Source: Dryomyza anilis
Lineage: Eukaryota; Arthropoda; Insecta; Diptera; Dryomyzidae
Length of the DNA: 64,000 bases
NCBI GenBank assembly: GCA_951804985.1
Contig: OX638135.1
Location: 36,525,032 to 36,589,031 of the forward strand
Direction: 5' to 3'
Numbering within the stretch: the stretch's first letter is position 1; the number at the start of each line of letters is the position of its first letter. The notes below the pieces were generated by a model. It saw nothing but the letters and a program-made list of their open reading frames with translations. It made no database searches and had not been told where the DNA came from. A program made the translations under genes and the position numbers. Below are positions 52,851 through 63,450 of the stretch, piece by piece.

Positions 52851-55210
52851 GTAATACACAATTGAACGAACAAATATTATTCACTGTCACTATAATTGGG
52901 GTAGGTCAGTGCTTCACTTTCATGGTCAAGAGCATTGTTTATGGAAACAAACGACAGAAAGATCATTGCACTTGAAGTACAGATAGGTGTTAGCGTAGCA
53001 CACACTAAAGTGTAGCACATATAGAAGTGAGGAGCTAATGTTATAAGCGATAAAATGCAATTCAGCGTTTTGCATCTAGGAACACTGCACTAATGTACCG
53101 AAAATGAAATGCAGCGTAAAAATTTGAACAATAATTGAATGATAAGGAAAAATACAATACACAATCTAACAAAATTAACAAACGTTTTAAATGTGGTCAT
53201 TACACGGTAATGAAAATATATATGTACCTATTGAATGTACAAAAGTAGTTATGCATAAATCGCGCGCGCTTACCATTATTGAAAATTGGCAATAATGATT
53301 CAATTCATAAATTAGTGCATGAATAAATAGCTAAGTATTTTTGAAAATAATTAGCATTGATTCATGTGCTAATGAAATTATAAAGAAAATAATGTCTATA
53401 TATTAAGAAAAAAATTAAAGATTTTACAATTAAAGATTTACAGTAAAATGTTCGATATAAATATACAATTAAAATATAAAATTTTAATACTATGATGTAA
53501 GGTAATATAAACAAAGATTATGAATACTGAAAGTAAAAATGATGTTAAATATAAATTATTTATAAAGTTATTATAACATTACAAAGTAATAAGTATTTTT
53601 AAAAATAATCCTGGCTCTGGAAATGCATTTCAACCACGACAAAGAAATAAAACATGCACGAAGAAGAACTAGCAATACACCAAACAATAAAATTCGACGC
53701 AGAAGACACTAAGTTTAAATATTAATTGTCAAGGAAGATCGTTTGATTTTGTTGGGTAAAGGTCTGAAATGGTAATATTATGTAATGAAGTGCAAGAGAC
53801 GAATGATAAAGAAACATGTGAGAGTCATGGCGCGGACAACAACAATTGTACATCAATAACATGTTTAATTAAAAGAAAGGAGCTCAATATAAACATGAAT
53901 GTGGAATTTCGACAAATCAGCAAAATTGCGACTATTCTACCATAAAGAAGCAACAACATTTTACATCTTTACGTACATATAATTAAAAGATAACAATTTT
54001 ATCACTCAAGGAACAAGCTAATATTTTGTAAATAAGTTGAAGGAGCTATTCCATATACACTTATTCAGCTGTCAATGCTAACCTTATGGAAAAAGAAATT
54101 TGACACATCAACAAAGTTATCATAATTGTACTAAATCAACAACATTTCACACATTATGCTGACAGTTTCTTCAACAAAAGAACATAATTTCTTAAAAGAG
54201 AAGACGAAAATTAAAAACACTAAGAACTTCAAATATTCAAATAATGTACAACAAGTGAAATATAAAAGAACAACATCAAACAACAACATGTACGTATAAT
54301 TAAAGATGATTTCCGAAGATGACAATTTCGCTACAAGAACTCTTAAAACATTTAAAGAAGACAAATTCGTATTAATATCCAGAAATATAAAATTACAAAA
54401 CTACCAATTTTAGTATCTGCTCTCAACAAAATACGATTCAATTTGACTGAAAAAAACAACGCAACATAGAAGACATCAAATTTAACAAAGCTTAGAAAAT
54501 AAAGACGAAAGATGAGAATAAATGATGACAACAATGTTTTTCGATCAATGACAGAAACAAATAAAATGCAGCCAGCCAACCTATACACGTAAACAGAGAG
54601 TAACAGAACTAGCGATCACAGCAGTTTATGTTTTAAATTAATAGAAGACACAACTACATTTTTATTGTATAATTAAATAGACTAGAAATAAGTAAAGAAA
54701 AACTTGAAGAAACATTAAAAATATGAACACTATAAATATAAACAATAACTAAAATAACTCAACAAAAATTAAATGACTTATTTTCAATAAATAGCAAAAA
54801 AAAAAAAAAAAAAAAACAAATCGTTGCACAAATTAAAGCATTTAATGACTTAGATGAATAAACAAGAAAAACAACAGAGCAACACGGAACGCAGCGATTG
54901 CAAAGCGGTAACTTGATCAACTACTGTTTTGTCAATTGCAACGTTCAGTGACTTGTAATGTTATACATTTTTTTTTTATCAACAATATCACTAAAACTGC
55001 GACTATTAATTAAGTAACGAAGATAAGCATTAATAAGATTCTTAAAATGAAAATAAGTAAAATAAATTATAATAATAAGAAAAATAATTATTGATTTTAT
55101 ATATTATTGAAAGTTAAATAAATTAAGATATATTGTAATATTAATGATGTAAAAGAAAAAACTATTATTCTTTTTAATAATAATTTTTTCTTAAAATAAG
55201 GGGGGAAGAA
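52851..55210 (+). other. Young F: 2.36-kb region between pol and 3' LTR, non-coding
   Basis: AT-rich, with no plus-strand frame of note. It is retained at similar length in the old copy (41689-44795 minus the SINE), so it is part of the family, in the place where env sits in errantiviruses. The last bases AAGGGGGGAAGAA (55198-55210) are the polypurine tract that primes plus-strand synthesis. Minus-strand frames at 54131-54588 are hydrophobic-looking but not preserved in the old copy. Confidence 0.8.
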
Positions 55211-55970
55211 TGTTGTGAATCAGCAACGTTTTTTTTATGTATTTAAGAAAGACTGCACATAACCAGTATGCACATAAAGTTCAAATCTAAAAGCACAATA
55301 ACAGATGCAAGTTAACGTAACATAACGTCTACGACGTAACTGGAAAGTGCATAATGTTTATGAGTGCATACTTTCAGGATATAAAATTAAGTCCGCTTGA
55401 AAGCAACGAAAAATGCACCGGTTGCAATTTGATCCGAGGCATGCGCTAGCAAGTGTGCCGTCTGTTTAAAAGCAACAACAAAAGCATTGGTTGTAATTTA
55501 AGTCAAGACTAACGCCAGCATGGGAACCAATTAAGAATTCAGCACATTGGAATTTTCTCAATTAATGATTTCACAATATTAGTAAATATATGATGTGGGG
55601 TTCATGAGGTTTTTAGTAGTACGTAGATTTAAGAATATGCGTGCTTGCATTTATGAGTTGTGTTTTAAGAAATAAGTATAAGCAAGGGGTTCGTGAGTCG
55701 CACGATACCGAGGTGATGAGTAGAGGTTAAGTATAGATTTTAAGCATGATGATTTTAACTGCCTTAGAGTGCAGACGTGTTTTCAGTTTAAACTCAAGCT
55801 TGTAAAAATACTTAAAAATAATTAATAAAAGTATAAAGCAAGTCTAAAATATCCTTGCGTTTTTATTCAATAATAAATGTTAGGAAAGAATTGTGGACTT
55901 CGAGGGAATATTGTCACTGACGGTTCCATTAATAAAGGCAAGTATAAAAGGACCCCTGGAGCCCGCAACA
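55211..55970 (+). repeat. Young F 3' LTR
   Basis: 760 bp; I found no difference from the 5' LTR. Followed by ACGT. Confidence 0.95.
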
Positions 55971-55974
55971 ACGT

Positions 55975-56945
55975 CCTTTTTAAGTAAATTATTAATTGGT
56001 AAAGATAACCTTGCCATATTGCTTATAAACTTTCTGTAATAATTAATAAATCCCAAGAATGCTTGTACTTCTTTTCTGTTTCTTGGTACTGGAATATTTA
56101 TTACGCATTCAACCTTAGCGGGGTCTGGCAGCGCACCAAGTTCTGAACATTTATGCCCTAAATATACAACTTCACGACGTAAAAACTGACATTTCTCGGT
56201 ATTTAATTTTAAATTATGGTCTCTTAGTTTCTGTAATACTTTACTTAATCTGTGTTCATGTTCGCTTATATTTTTCCCATACACAACTATATCATCAAGA
56301 TATACAAAACAATCGATACCCTGTAACCATGTTAAGATCTGATTCATTATCCTCTGGAAAGTTGCTGGTGCCCCTGTTAATCCGAAAGGCATCCTATTGA
56401 ATTCAAAATGTCCAAGTCCTGTACTGAAGGCATTTTTTTCTTTATCACCTTCTTCTACTAAGACCTGATGATAGCCACTTGCTAAATCTAAAGTTGAAAA
56501 AATTCCGACTGTGACCTAATTGATCTAATATTTCGTCTATTCGCGGAATCGGAAATACCTGTTTTATGGTTAATTTACGAAAATCTATAACAAGTCTTCA
56601 TTTATTGGTACCGTCTTTGTCGCTCCTCTTCGGTACCAATAGTAACGGTGAATTCCAGGGTGATATGCTTGGCGATATAATGCCAGCATCTAACATTTTG
56701 TTAACCTGTCTATTAATTTCCTCTCTATGTGTGTGTGGAAGTTTATATTGCTTTTGGTTAATTGGTGGTTGATTCCATTGTGTTGTTATGTCGTGTTTAA
56801 GTATCGGCGTGTATGACAGTTCGTCACCTTCTAAGTGAAAAACATCGTGGTAAGAAATACAAAGATTTTGTAATGATGTGATTTCCTCCTTATTTAAAGA
56901 TTCATCAATGTTAATTTTTTCTAATAATCAATTAATCCTATTTTT
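55975..56945 (-). pseudogene. Old F: reverse transcriptase, N-terminal and middle parts
   Basis: Minus strand from ~56945 to the insertion point at 55975. It contains the post-TGA start, a stretch matching the young copy's PQYKLPHTHREEINRQ region, the fingers (one break near 56600 and another near 56510), MPFGLTGAPATFQRIMNQ (56392 leftward), CFVYLDDIVVYG, and EVQAFLGFINYYRKF up to NNLLKKDV. The TGA matching 50217-50219 of the young copy is visible as TCA at about 56930 on the + strand. Confidence 0.85.
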
Positions 56946-57028
56946 TATATTCACTGAATTTATTGTATTTATTGTAGAATTTTTTTGTATCTGATTCCCT
57001 ATACTGATTAAAATTTGAAAATTTCGGT

Positions 57029-57900
57029 TTAAAATTGTTGTATATTATAATGTCCTTTTTCTGTAACATTTAATACTGAGACATAAATTTTATTTTTGTT
57101 AACATTCGATAAGCTTTCTCCCAAATATACTCCAGGATAAATTTCTTGTTTATGTATTAATACAATTCGAATTTTTGTTTTTAGATTAATTTCTACTATT
57201 TTTACGGTTCTCGGCATGATTTTTATTTCATGATTGTAATAAATATTTTCTATGTCGGCTCGCGTATTCATTGGTAATCGGATAGTGTGATTCTTTCCTT
57301 TATCATATAATGTTATGGCATTATTAATTGCGTTTATTACGTATCTATTCCATATGTTATCCCGTCCTATTATTCCGTCTGCTGGTATTCCTTGTTCAAG
57401 AGATATTACATGCATTATTAAATGTAACCACTTTATATTACTGTGTTGTATATTGGTCGTGCCTAACGTCCTTACGCATCCACCAAAAGCCCCATTAAAA
57501 TTTTTCTTACTATTCTTGTCAAAATCCAGTAGTTGTGTCATTGCACCTTCTTTTTGCATCTGCTCCTGAGTCTACTAGTAATATGAGTTTTCCATTTTTA
57601 GCTGCCTCGCAAGGTACTTCAATGAACACATCACTTACATTAGACAATTTGAAGCAGTCCCCCTTTCTATTGTATATTTTGTTAATTCTCTTTTTATTTA
57701 ATCTACTCAACTGTTGTCTGATTTTTTTATCATAATTTTTTTATCATAAAATTTTAAACATATTGTTCAACTTTTGACCTATTTGCATTTCTTCCCATAC
57801 ACATCTTTGTCGATTAGTTTCATCTGCTACTAATTTAATCATTTTTGCCCCTAATGCTATTATCATATATAGAAAGAAATGTAATTATGCAAAAATTACC
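57029..57900 (-). pseudogene. Old F: membrane segment and protease
   Basis: 57710-57519 holds RINKIYNRKGDCFKLSNVS and ILLVDSGADA; a frameshift just after the active site leads into 57559-57029 (GAFGGCVRTLGTTNIQHSN, GIPADGIIGRDNIWN, YPGVYLGESLSNV). Upstream, 57840-57905 corresponds to the young copy's hydrophobic segment, with a TAA-type stop inside. Inactive. Confidence 0.8.
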
Positions 57901-58108
57901 ATTGTCACTCCCTCACAATCAAACCACGGTGGATCAATATGTGCATCAACGGTCACTTCCGATGTCTGATTTGCAATATTTTCCTCCACCGGTTTTCTCT
58001 CATTTTTAGGAGTTTGGGTAGTTAATGTGATCACAGACCCTTCAGCCTTATGATTCACTATTTCTACCCTTTTTGACCTAATTTTGCTATTTTTAATAGG
58101 TCCCCAGC

Positions 58109-59589
58109 TTACTGGCCTTGGCTGGGCCCCTGGTAGTTTCCCTTGTTTTGATCATTATTCTCCCTCGCCAGATAATCCCTCTTGGCGTAGCAATTAGTAC
58201 GTACCTTAGTGTTATGTCCTGTTTGCAAATTGTTGTTTAAAAATTCCCTATTAACGACTGGATGGTTTTGTGTACGTCCAAACCCTTCCTTATTTTGAGT
58301 TTCTAATCTAATGGAAGCACACCTCCAACTAGATTCGTGCCCATATTTTTCACACTCTATACAAAACGGTGTGTTTTTCCGCGTAATACATTCGTCTCGT
58401 GTATGTCCTTTTTTCTGGCAAAAAGAGCATATTGGTCGTATTTTTGATCCATCCGTTTTATTTTGTGTTGATATTTTGTAATTCAGTGGGGTAGTTTTAA
58501 AATTATTGTTTTGAATACTATTCATTGGACTGGTTACAGATCGATGTTCGAAACTGTACACTTCCTCGGGGAAACTCGGACCCATTTGAATTGATATCTG
58601 GGCCTTTAATGCTTCATCTAATAAATCATTTATGTTTTCTACTTTGCTACTTAATAATAGAACCTTTATTGTCGGATCTTTTACACCTACCTTGAATGCC
58701 GTCAGAACTGAGTTTACTAGTTCCGTATTAAAAACGTCTGTAGGTAGATTTTTCTTTTTGTACCTTGAATCTGCTATTTCATTAGCGTTTGCCCATAATC
58801 CTTCTAATCTTCTTGCAAATGTCCACAGCTATTGAATTCTTCTTTGTTTTCTTCTGTAATTTTCAGACTTGCTAACGCACAACCGTCCATGAATCTATAA
58901 AGTTCAGTTTTAACGGACGGTGATTCCGATCCCATAAAAAATGGAACCACACTTCCTACGTATTTCGCTACAGTATCTAACGACATTTCTAATGTTGTCT
59001 CCGGTGCTGTTATTTTATCAAACTTCTCTTCAATCTGTAATGCCTCCTTATGATATAATGATGTTTCGTGGGCTAGCTTAACGATAACGAAAGATTCTAA
59101 AAATCTGATTTTCGAATCTAATACCCTTTCTTTATTATTGGCTTCTTCTAATGTTTTGAATTCTAGTCTGGGCTGTTGGCTCAGTGCTTGTTCAATTGAT
59201 TCGTCCGAAATATCTCTATTTTTCAGCAAAGTTATTAATTTTTCGTTTTCTTCCTCTATTCCACTAGCCTGATCTAACAACTCCTGCCGTTCTTCTAAAA
59301 TATCGTTTAATTTGATATTTAATGTAGTAAATTCTTCTTTCCAATCTTCTAATTCTTTTATTTTATGAGCAATTTTATGTTTCAAGAAGTATACTAACTG
59401 TTCAAAAACTACGTCAACTCTTTCGACTTCTGAGTATACCCGTGTGGTACTGACTTTATTTTTTTTTAATTCTAAAGTTTCTTTATTGTTAACTTCTGTA
59501 CTAATTTGATTCCGCAATTTCTCAGTAAATCTGGGAAGTTGTCCTAATAAATTTCTATATGCTACCCCCAATTCCTCAAAGTTCGCCAT
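58109..59589 (-). pseudogene. Old F: gag, broken
   Basis: 59589-58804 covers the N-terminal 250 residues (ATG at 59589, MANFEELGVAYRN; coiled coil; VVPFFMGSESPSVKTELY) and fails at a deletion/frameshift near 58825 (young copy residues ~255-310 are missing). The capsid end is partly readable at 58640-58810. 58585-58109 gives the knuckle region CSFCQKKGHTRDEC and CIECEKYGHESSWRC. The third knuckle and the Asn-rich stretch are deleted. Confidence 0.85.
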
Positions 59590-59821
59590 ATAATCATTAA
59601 AATATACAATTAAAATTTTTAAATTTGTTTAATTTCATTCTTTCTATCATTTAATTTCACCATTTATTTATTTTTTCACTCAAACTTACTAAAATTGACT
59701 CAATATTTAATTATACCTTCCTTTCCACTTCTGTGTTTCTTCATTTATTTTTTTTTAATGCTCCTTTAAATTCGTCCTTCAGTCCTTTTTGTAGATTCTT
59801 GAAAAACCGGCTGCGCCAAAT
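59590..59821 (-). other. Old F: leader and primer-site complement
   Basis: Matches the young copy's 47038-47271 in reverse; CCGGCTGCGCCA at 59808-59819 is the complement of the primer site. Confidence 0.75.
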
Positions 59822-60393
59822 TGTTGTGGGCTCCAGGGGTCCTTTTGTACTTGCCTTTTATTGATGAAACCGTCAGTGACAATGTTCGATGTTGCTCGAA
59901 GTCCACAATTCTTTCTTACATTTATTATTAAATAATAACGCATTGATATTTTAGACTTGCTTTATACTTTTATTAATTATTTTTAAATATTTTTACAAGC
60001 TTGAGTTTAAACTGAAAACACGTCTGCACTCTAAGGCAGTTAAAATCATAATGCTTAAAGTCTAAACTTAACCTCTACTCATCACCTCGGTATCGTGCGA
60101 CTCATGAACCCCTTGCTTATACTTAGTTCTTAAAACACAACTCATAAATGCAAGCAAGCATATTCTTAAATCTACGTACTACTAAAAACCACATCGGATA
60201 TTACTAATGTTGTGAAATCATTAACTGTGAGAAAATATCAATGTGCTGAATTCTTAATTGGTTCCCATGCTGGCGTTAATCTTGACTTAAATTACAACCA
60301 AAGCTTTTGTTGTTGCTTTTAAACAGACGGCACACTTGCTAGCGCGAGTCTCGGATCAAATTGCAACCAATGCATTTTTCGTTGCATTTTTTA
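59822..60393 (-). repeat. Old F: 5' LTR, U3 end replaced
   Basis: Starts TGTTGTGGGCTCC on the + strand and matches the other F LTRs to 'gcatttttcgttgca' at ~60393. The remaining ~150 bp expected up to GATTCACAACA are absent and different sequence follows. Confidence 0.85.
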
Positions 60394-60780
60394 ATGAAAA
60401 ATCTTCTTTTTTTTGTGGAAAGCTCACATTGAGATCTAAAGAAAATGTGTTTACATGAGAAAATATCTTGTTTAATTTTAAAGATATAGACTTGAACACG
60501 ATTTTTTTTAAATTTTTGAAGACTTTACTTTACAAATTTACATATACCATTAACAAAAGTATTTTTAAAATCGGATAACTTTTGGATTTTTTACAATTTT
60601 TGAAAGATTTTTCATGAAAAAATGTTCATGTTTACTTATTTTTATCTCCATAACTATTAAAGATACAAACTCCATAATTAAACCTTAAGTTCTCTCTGTA
60701 CAACACTTTTTAAACTTTTAAAATCGGTTGAGTGGTTCCGAAAATACAGAATTTCATCCGATTTAAGAGCGTTCGGGCAC
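60394..60780. other. 387 bp of unrecognised AT-rich DNA inside the F insertion boundary
   Basis: Lies between the truncated F LTR and the ACTG duplication at 60781, so by target-duplication logic it was part of, or replaced part of, the inserted element. It contains 'aaaatcggataac' and 'aaaatcggttgag' and several TTTTTGAAGA/TTTTTGAAAG pieces. Ends ...GTTCGGGCAC. Confidence 0.55.
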
Positions 60781-61098
60781 ACTGTGCGCCGTGGCAGACA
60801 CGCAAACTGTACATTTAGAACTAATGTATATAAGGTTGTAGAACTCATCGCAGATGATGTAATTTTCATTACCAATTATAATGGCGATCTCAAATCAAAA
60901 ACTACAACTGAAAATCTTTGTGGAACTTGTATTATCCGAATTGATAATGAGACTATCCACATTGGTTAAAATACTTACGAAAGTAAAAAATCGTCTAACC
61001 GACAAGCCTTGCCGTCACTCCTGGCAAACGTTTCATTAAAAGGACACAGAGTTCACGATAAAAGCGTGCGAACGACAACGTCAGCAGTTCTAGCTTAA
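60781..61098 (+). pseudogene. Errantivirus-like env, second part
   Basis: Frame 1 continues the env frame that ends at 40962: ANCTFRTNVYKVVELIADD, FITNYNGDLKSK, CGTCIIRIDNETIHIG, then a TAA at 60967-60969 and, still in frame, QALPSLLANVSLKGH and a stop at 61096-61098 inside the LTR-like sequence. FITNYNG is characteristic of the ectodomain of errantiviral env. No C-terminal membrane anchor is seen before the stop. Bases 60853 onward recur at 62992, including the same TAA. Confidence 0.8.
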
Positions 61099-61259
61099 GT
61101 TATTGTTACTTTATTATTTAAATACATGTTGATTAAGAATAAAGAGTTAGTTCAATTTGGACATCGAAAGCTTAAACTACGTGTTTCATTTAAAGGCGGC
61201 CCGTGGTATGGCCGCAAGAATTATATTTTTTTGACGGAAGCTTTCAGCTTGTCATAACT
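61060..61259 (+). mobile_element. Errantivirus-like 3' LTR fragment
   Basis: Matches 21093-21277. Contains AATAAAGAGTTAGTTCAATT and ends TTCAGCTTGTCATAACT. The env stop overlaps its first ~40 bp. Followed by an AAAT microsatellite rather than by recognisable flank. Confidence 0.65.
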
Positions 61260-61263
61260 TTAA

Positions 61264-61298
<35 letters not shown>

Positions 61299-61299
61299 G

Positions 61300-61354
<55 letters not shown>

Positions 61355-61356
61355 AC
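61260..61356 (+). repeat. (AAAT)n microsatellite
   Basis: About 24 AAAT units with few interruptions. A shorter version (~48 bp) occupies the same place in the duplicated unit at 63402-63450. Confidence 0.95.
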
Positions 61357-61416
61357 AAATAACACTGAGATTCCGAACCACGGACACACCATTGTAAAAC
61401 AAGTGAAATTTAATTA

Positions 61417-62823
61417 TTTGAAATTTTCTTTTGAAAATTAAATAGAAAAATTAAAATATTAAAGAGTTAAATGTACCGATTGCTGTGAAAAATTTATAAA
61501 CATTGTAAAATATATAAAACGGAAAAATTATATAGCAATATTAATATTAATATTAGAAAATTATAATAGATTACATTTTCAATAAAAATTGTTAAAAAAA
61601 TGATTATTTTTTTTTGTAAGAATCCTTTCTATTCCTATTGGAAAATAAACACATAGATTGACACTGAGACTCTGAACCCTGAACCCAGTGTACAATTAAA
61701 AAATAAATAATATCAATTTAAATAATAAGTTTAAAAATACTTTATATAATTTTCGCTTCGTTAAAGTAAAAGCGAGTAAGCACCGATTGCTGTTATTTTT
61801 TTTTTGTTGTATTGAGAAACGTAGGGAGTTGCATTAAATAAACTTATAATTTATTAATAACTAGCTGGACCCGTGCACGACTCGTGCCAAGATTTTGTGA
61901 ATTCAAAGATATGGAGCGATTTTAATAATATAAAAAACATTTTTATTATTTATATGAGGGGCCCGTGCTTAGCTGTTGAAGTTTTTTATTGGTTTTTTAA
62001 ATGTGGTAACCAAATAATAATTCTCCGCCAAAACAACTTTTCTCAAAGACAATTCGTTCTCAGACTGCGCTTCCCCGTAGAATTATTCCGAGTAGAAATA
62101 TTCCCCGTAAAATTCTTCTTTTTATTTGAAATTTTCTTTTGAAAATTAAATAGAAAAATTAAAATATTAAAGAGTTAAATGTACCGATTGCTGTGAAAAA
62201 TTTATAAACATTGTAAAATATATAAAACGGAAAAATTATATAGCAATATTAATATTAATATTAGCAAATTATAATAGATTACATTTTCAATAAAAATTGT
62301 TAAAAAAATGATTATTTTTTTTTGTAAGAATCCTTTCTATTCCTATTGGAAAATAAACACATAGATTGACACTGAGACTCTGAACCCGGAACCCAGTGTA
62401 CAATTAAAAAATAAATAATATCAATTTAAATAATAAGTTTAAAAATACTTTATATAATTTTCGCTTCGTTAAAGTAAAAGCGAGTAAGCACCGATTGCTG
62501 TTATTTTTTTTTGTTGTATTGAGAATCGTAGGGAGTTGCATTAAATAAACTTATAATTTATTAATAACTAGCTGGACCCGTGCACGACTCGTGCCAAGAT
62601 TTTGTGAATTCAAAGATATGGAGCAATTTTAATAATATAAAAAACATTTTTATTATTTATATGAGGGGCCCGTGCTTAGCTGTTGAAGTTTTTTATTGGT
62701 TTTATAAATGTGGTAACCAAATAATAATTCTCCGCCAAAACAACTTTTCTCAAAGACAATTCGTTCTCAGACTGCGCTTCCCCGTAGAATTATTCCGAGT
62801 AGAAATATTCCCCGTAAAATTCT
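61417..62823 (+). repeat. ~0.7-kb direct tandem duplication
   Basis: 61417-62120 is repeated at 62125-62823 with only a few differences (offset ~708 bp). Landmarks: GAAATTTTCTTTTGAAAATT at the start, ACCGATTGCTGT twice, CTAGCTGGACCCGTGCACGA near 61861 and 62568, and 'ccccgtagaattattccg' at the end. A third, partial copy lies at 63508-64000. The function is unknown; the CTAGCTGGACCCG piece resembles a widespread insect repeat end. Confidence 0.9.
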
Positions 62824-62992
62824 TCCACATAGAACGCTTTCCCGTAGAATTCTCCCCGTAGAACTCATCCCGGTAGAATTGTTCCCGGTAGCAATCTTTC
62901 CCGTAGAATTCTTCCCCGTGAGTTTTAGTGTGGTGAGTTTTAGTGTGGTGAATTATAGTGTGGTGGGTTTTAGTGTGGTGAATTTTAGTGTG
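62780..62992 (+). repeat. Two adjacent minisatellites
   Basis: 62780-62917 is a degenerate array of ~20-bp units around CCCGTAGAATTCTTCC (about seven units). 62918-62992 is five 15-bp units of GTGAGTTTTAGTGTG with one or two changes each. The second ends exactly where the copy of the env tail begins (62992). Confidence 0.85.
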
Positions 62993-63450
62993 ATGATGTA
63001 ATTTTCATTACCAATTATAATGGCGATCTCAAATCAAAAACTACAACTGAAAATCTTTGTGGAACTTGTATTATCCGAATTGATAATGAGACTATCCACA
63101 TTGGTTAAAATACTTACGAAAGTAAAAAATCGTCTAACCGACAAGCCTTGCCGTCACTCCTGGCAAACGTTTCATTAAAAGGACACAGAGTTCACGTTAA
63201 AAGCGTGCGAACGACAACGTCAGCAGTTCTAGCTTAAGTTATTGTTACTTTATTATTTAAATTCATGTTGATTAAGAATAAAGGGTTAGTTCAATTTGGA
63301 CATCGAAAGCTTAAACTACGTGTTTCATTTAAAGGCGGCCCGTGGTATGGCCGCAAGAATTATATTTTTTTGACGGAAGCTTTCAGCTTGTCATAACTTT
63401 AATAAATAAGTAAATAAATAAATAAATAAATAAATAAACAAATAAATAAA
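62992..63450 (+). repeat. Second copy of env tail, LTR and AAAT repeat
   Basis: Near-identical to 60853-61356, sharing the internal env stop, so duplicated after env had decayed. The spacing is 2139 bp, making 60853-62991 a tandem unit whose second copy runs out of the window. Confidence 0.9.

Larger units (their letters stand above)
46278..55970 (+). mobile_element. Ty3/gypsy element F, young copy, potentially intact
   Basis: 9693 bp with 760-bp LTRs that look identical on side-by-side reading, flanked by ACGT (46274-46277 and 55971-55974). It contains gag (580 codons), a protease frame with a predicted membrane segment, and RT-RNase H-integrase in the same frame after a TGA. No env frame is present; 2.36 kb of non-coding DNA separates pol from the 3' LTR. 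It lies antisense inside the RT gene of an older copy of its own family. Identical LTRs indicate a very recent insertion. Confidence 0.93.
40963..60780 (-). mobile_element. Ty3/gypsy element F, older copy (minus strand), split by a younger copy
   Basis: Left LTR 40963-41688 and right LTR from 59822, both in reverse orientation, bound gag (59589-58109), protease (57710-57029), RT (56905-55975 and 46277 leftward), RNase H and integrase (to 44796) and a long non-coding region, all read on the minus strand. ACTG occurs at 40959-40962 and 60781-60784, the same 4-bp duplication length as the young copy, and errantiviral env flanks both sides. 46278-55970 is the young insertion. The right LTR is recognisable only to ~60393. 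Confidence 0.88.

Noticed and set aside
54131..54588. Minus-strand hydrophobic frames (77 and 78 codons) in the F 3' region, possible antisense env-like ORFs
   Set aside because: The equivalent sequence in the old copy does not keep these frames open, and composition follows the T-rich strand.
61873..62861. Frames of 89 and 93 codons conserved in two repeat copies
   Set aside because: The copies are nearly identical DNA, so shared openness is no evidence of selection; the third copy lacks the start.
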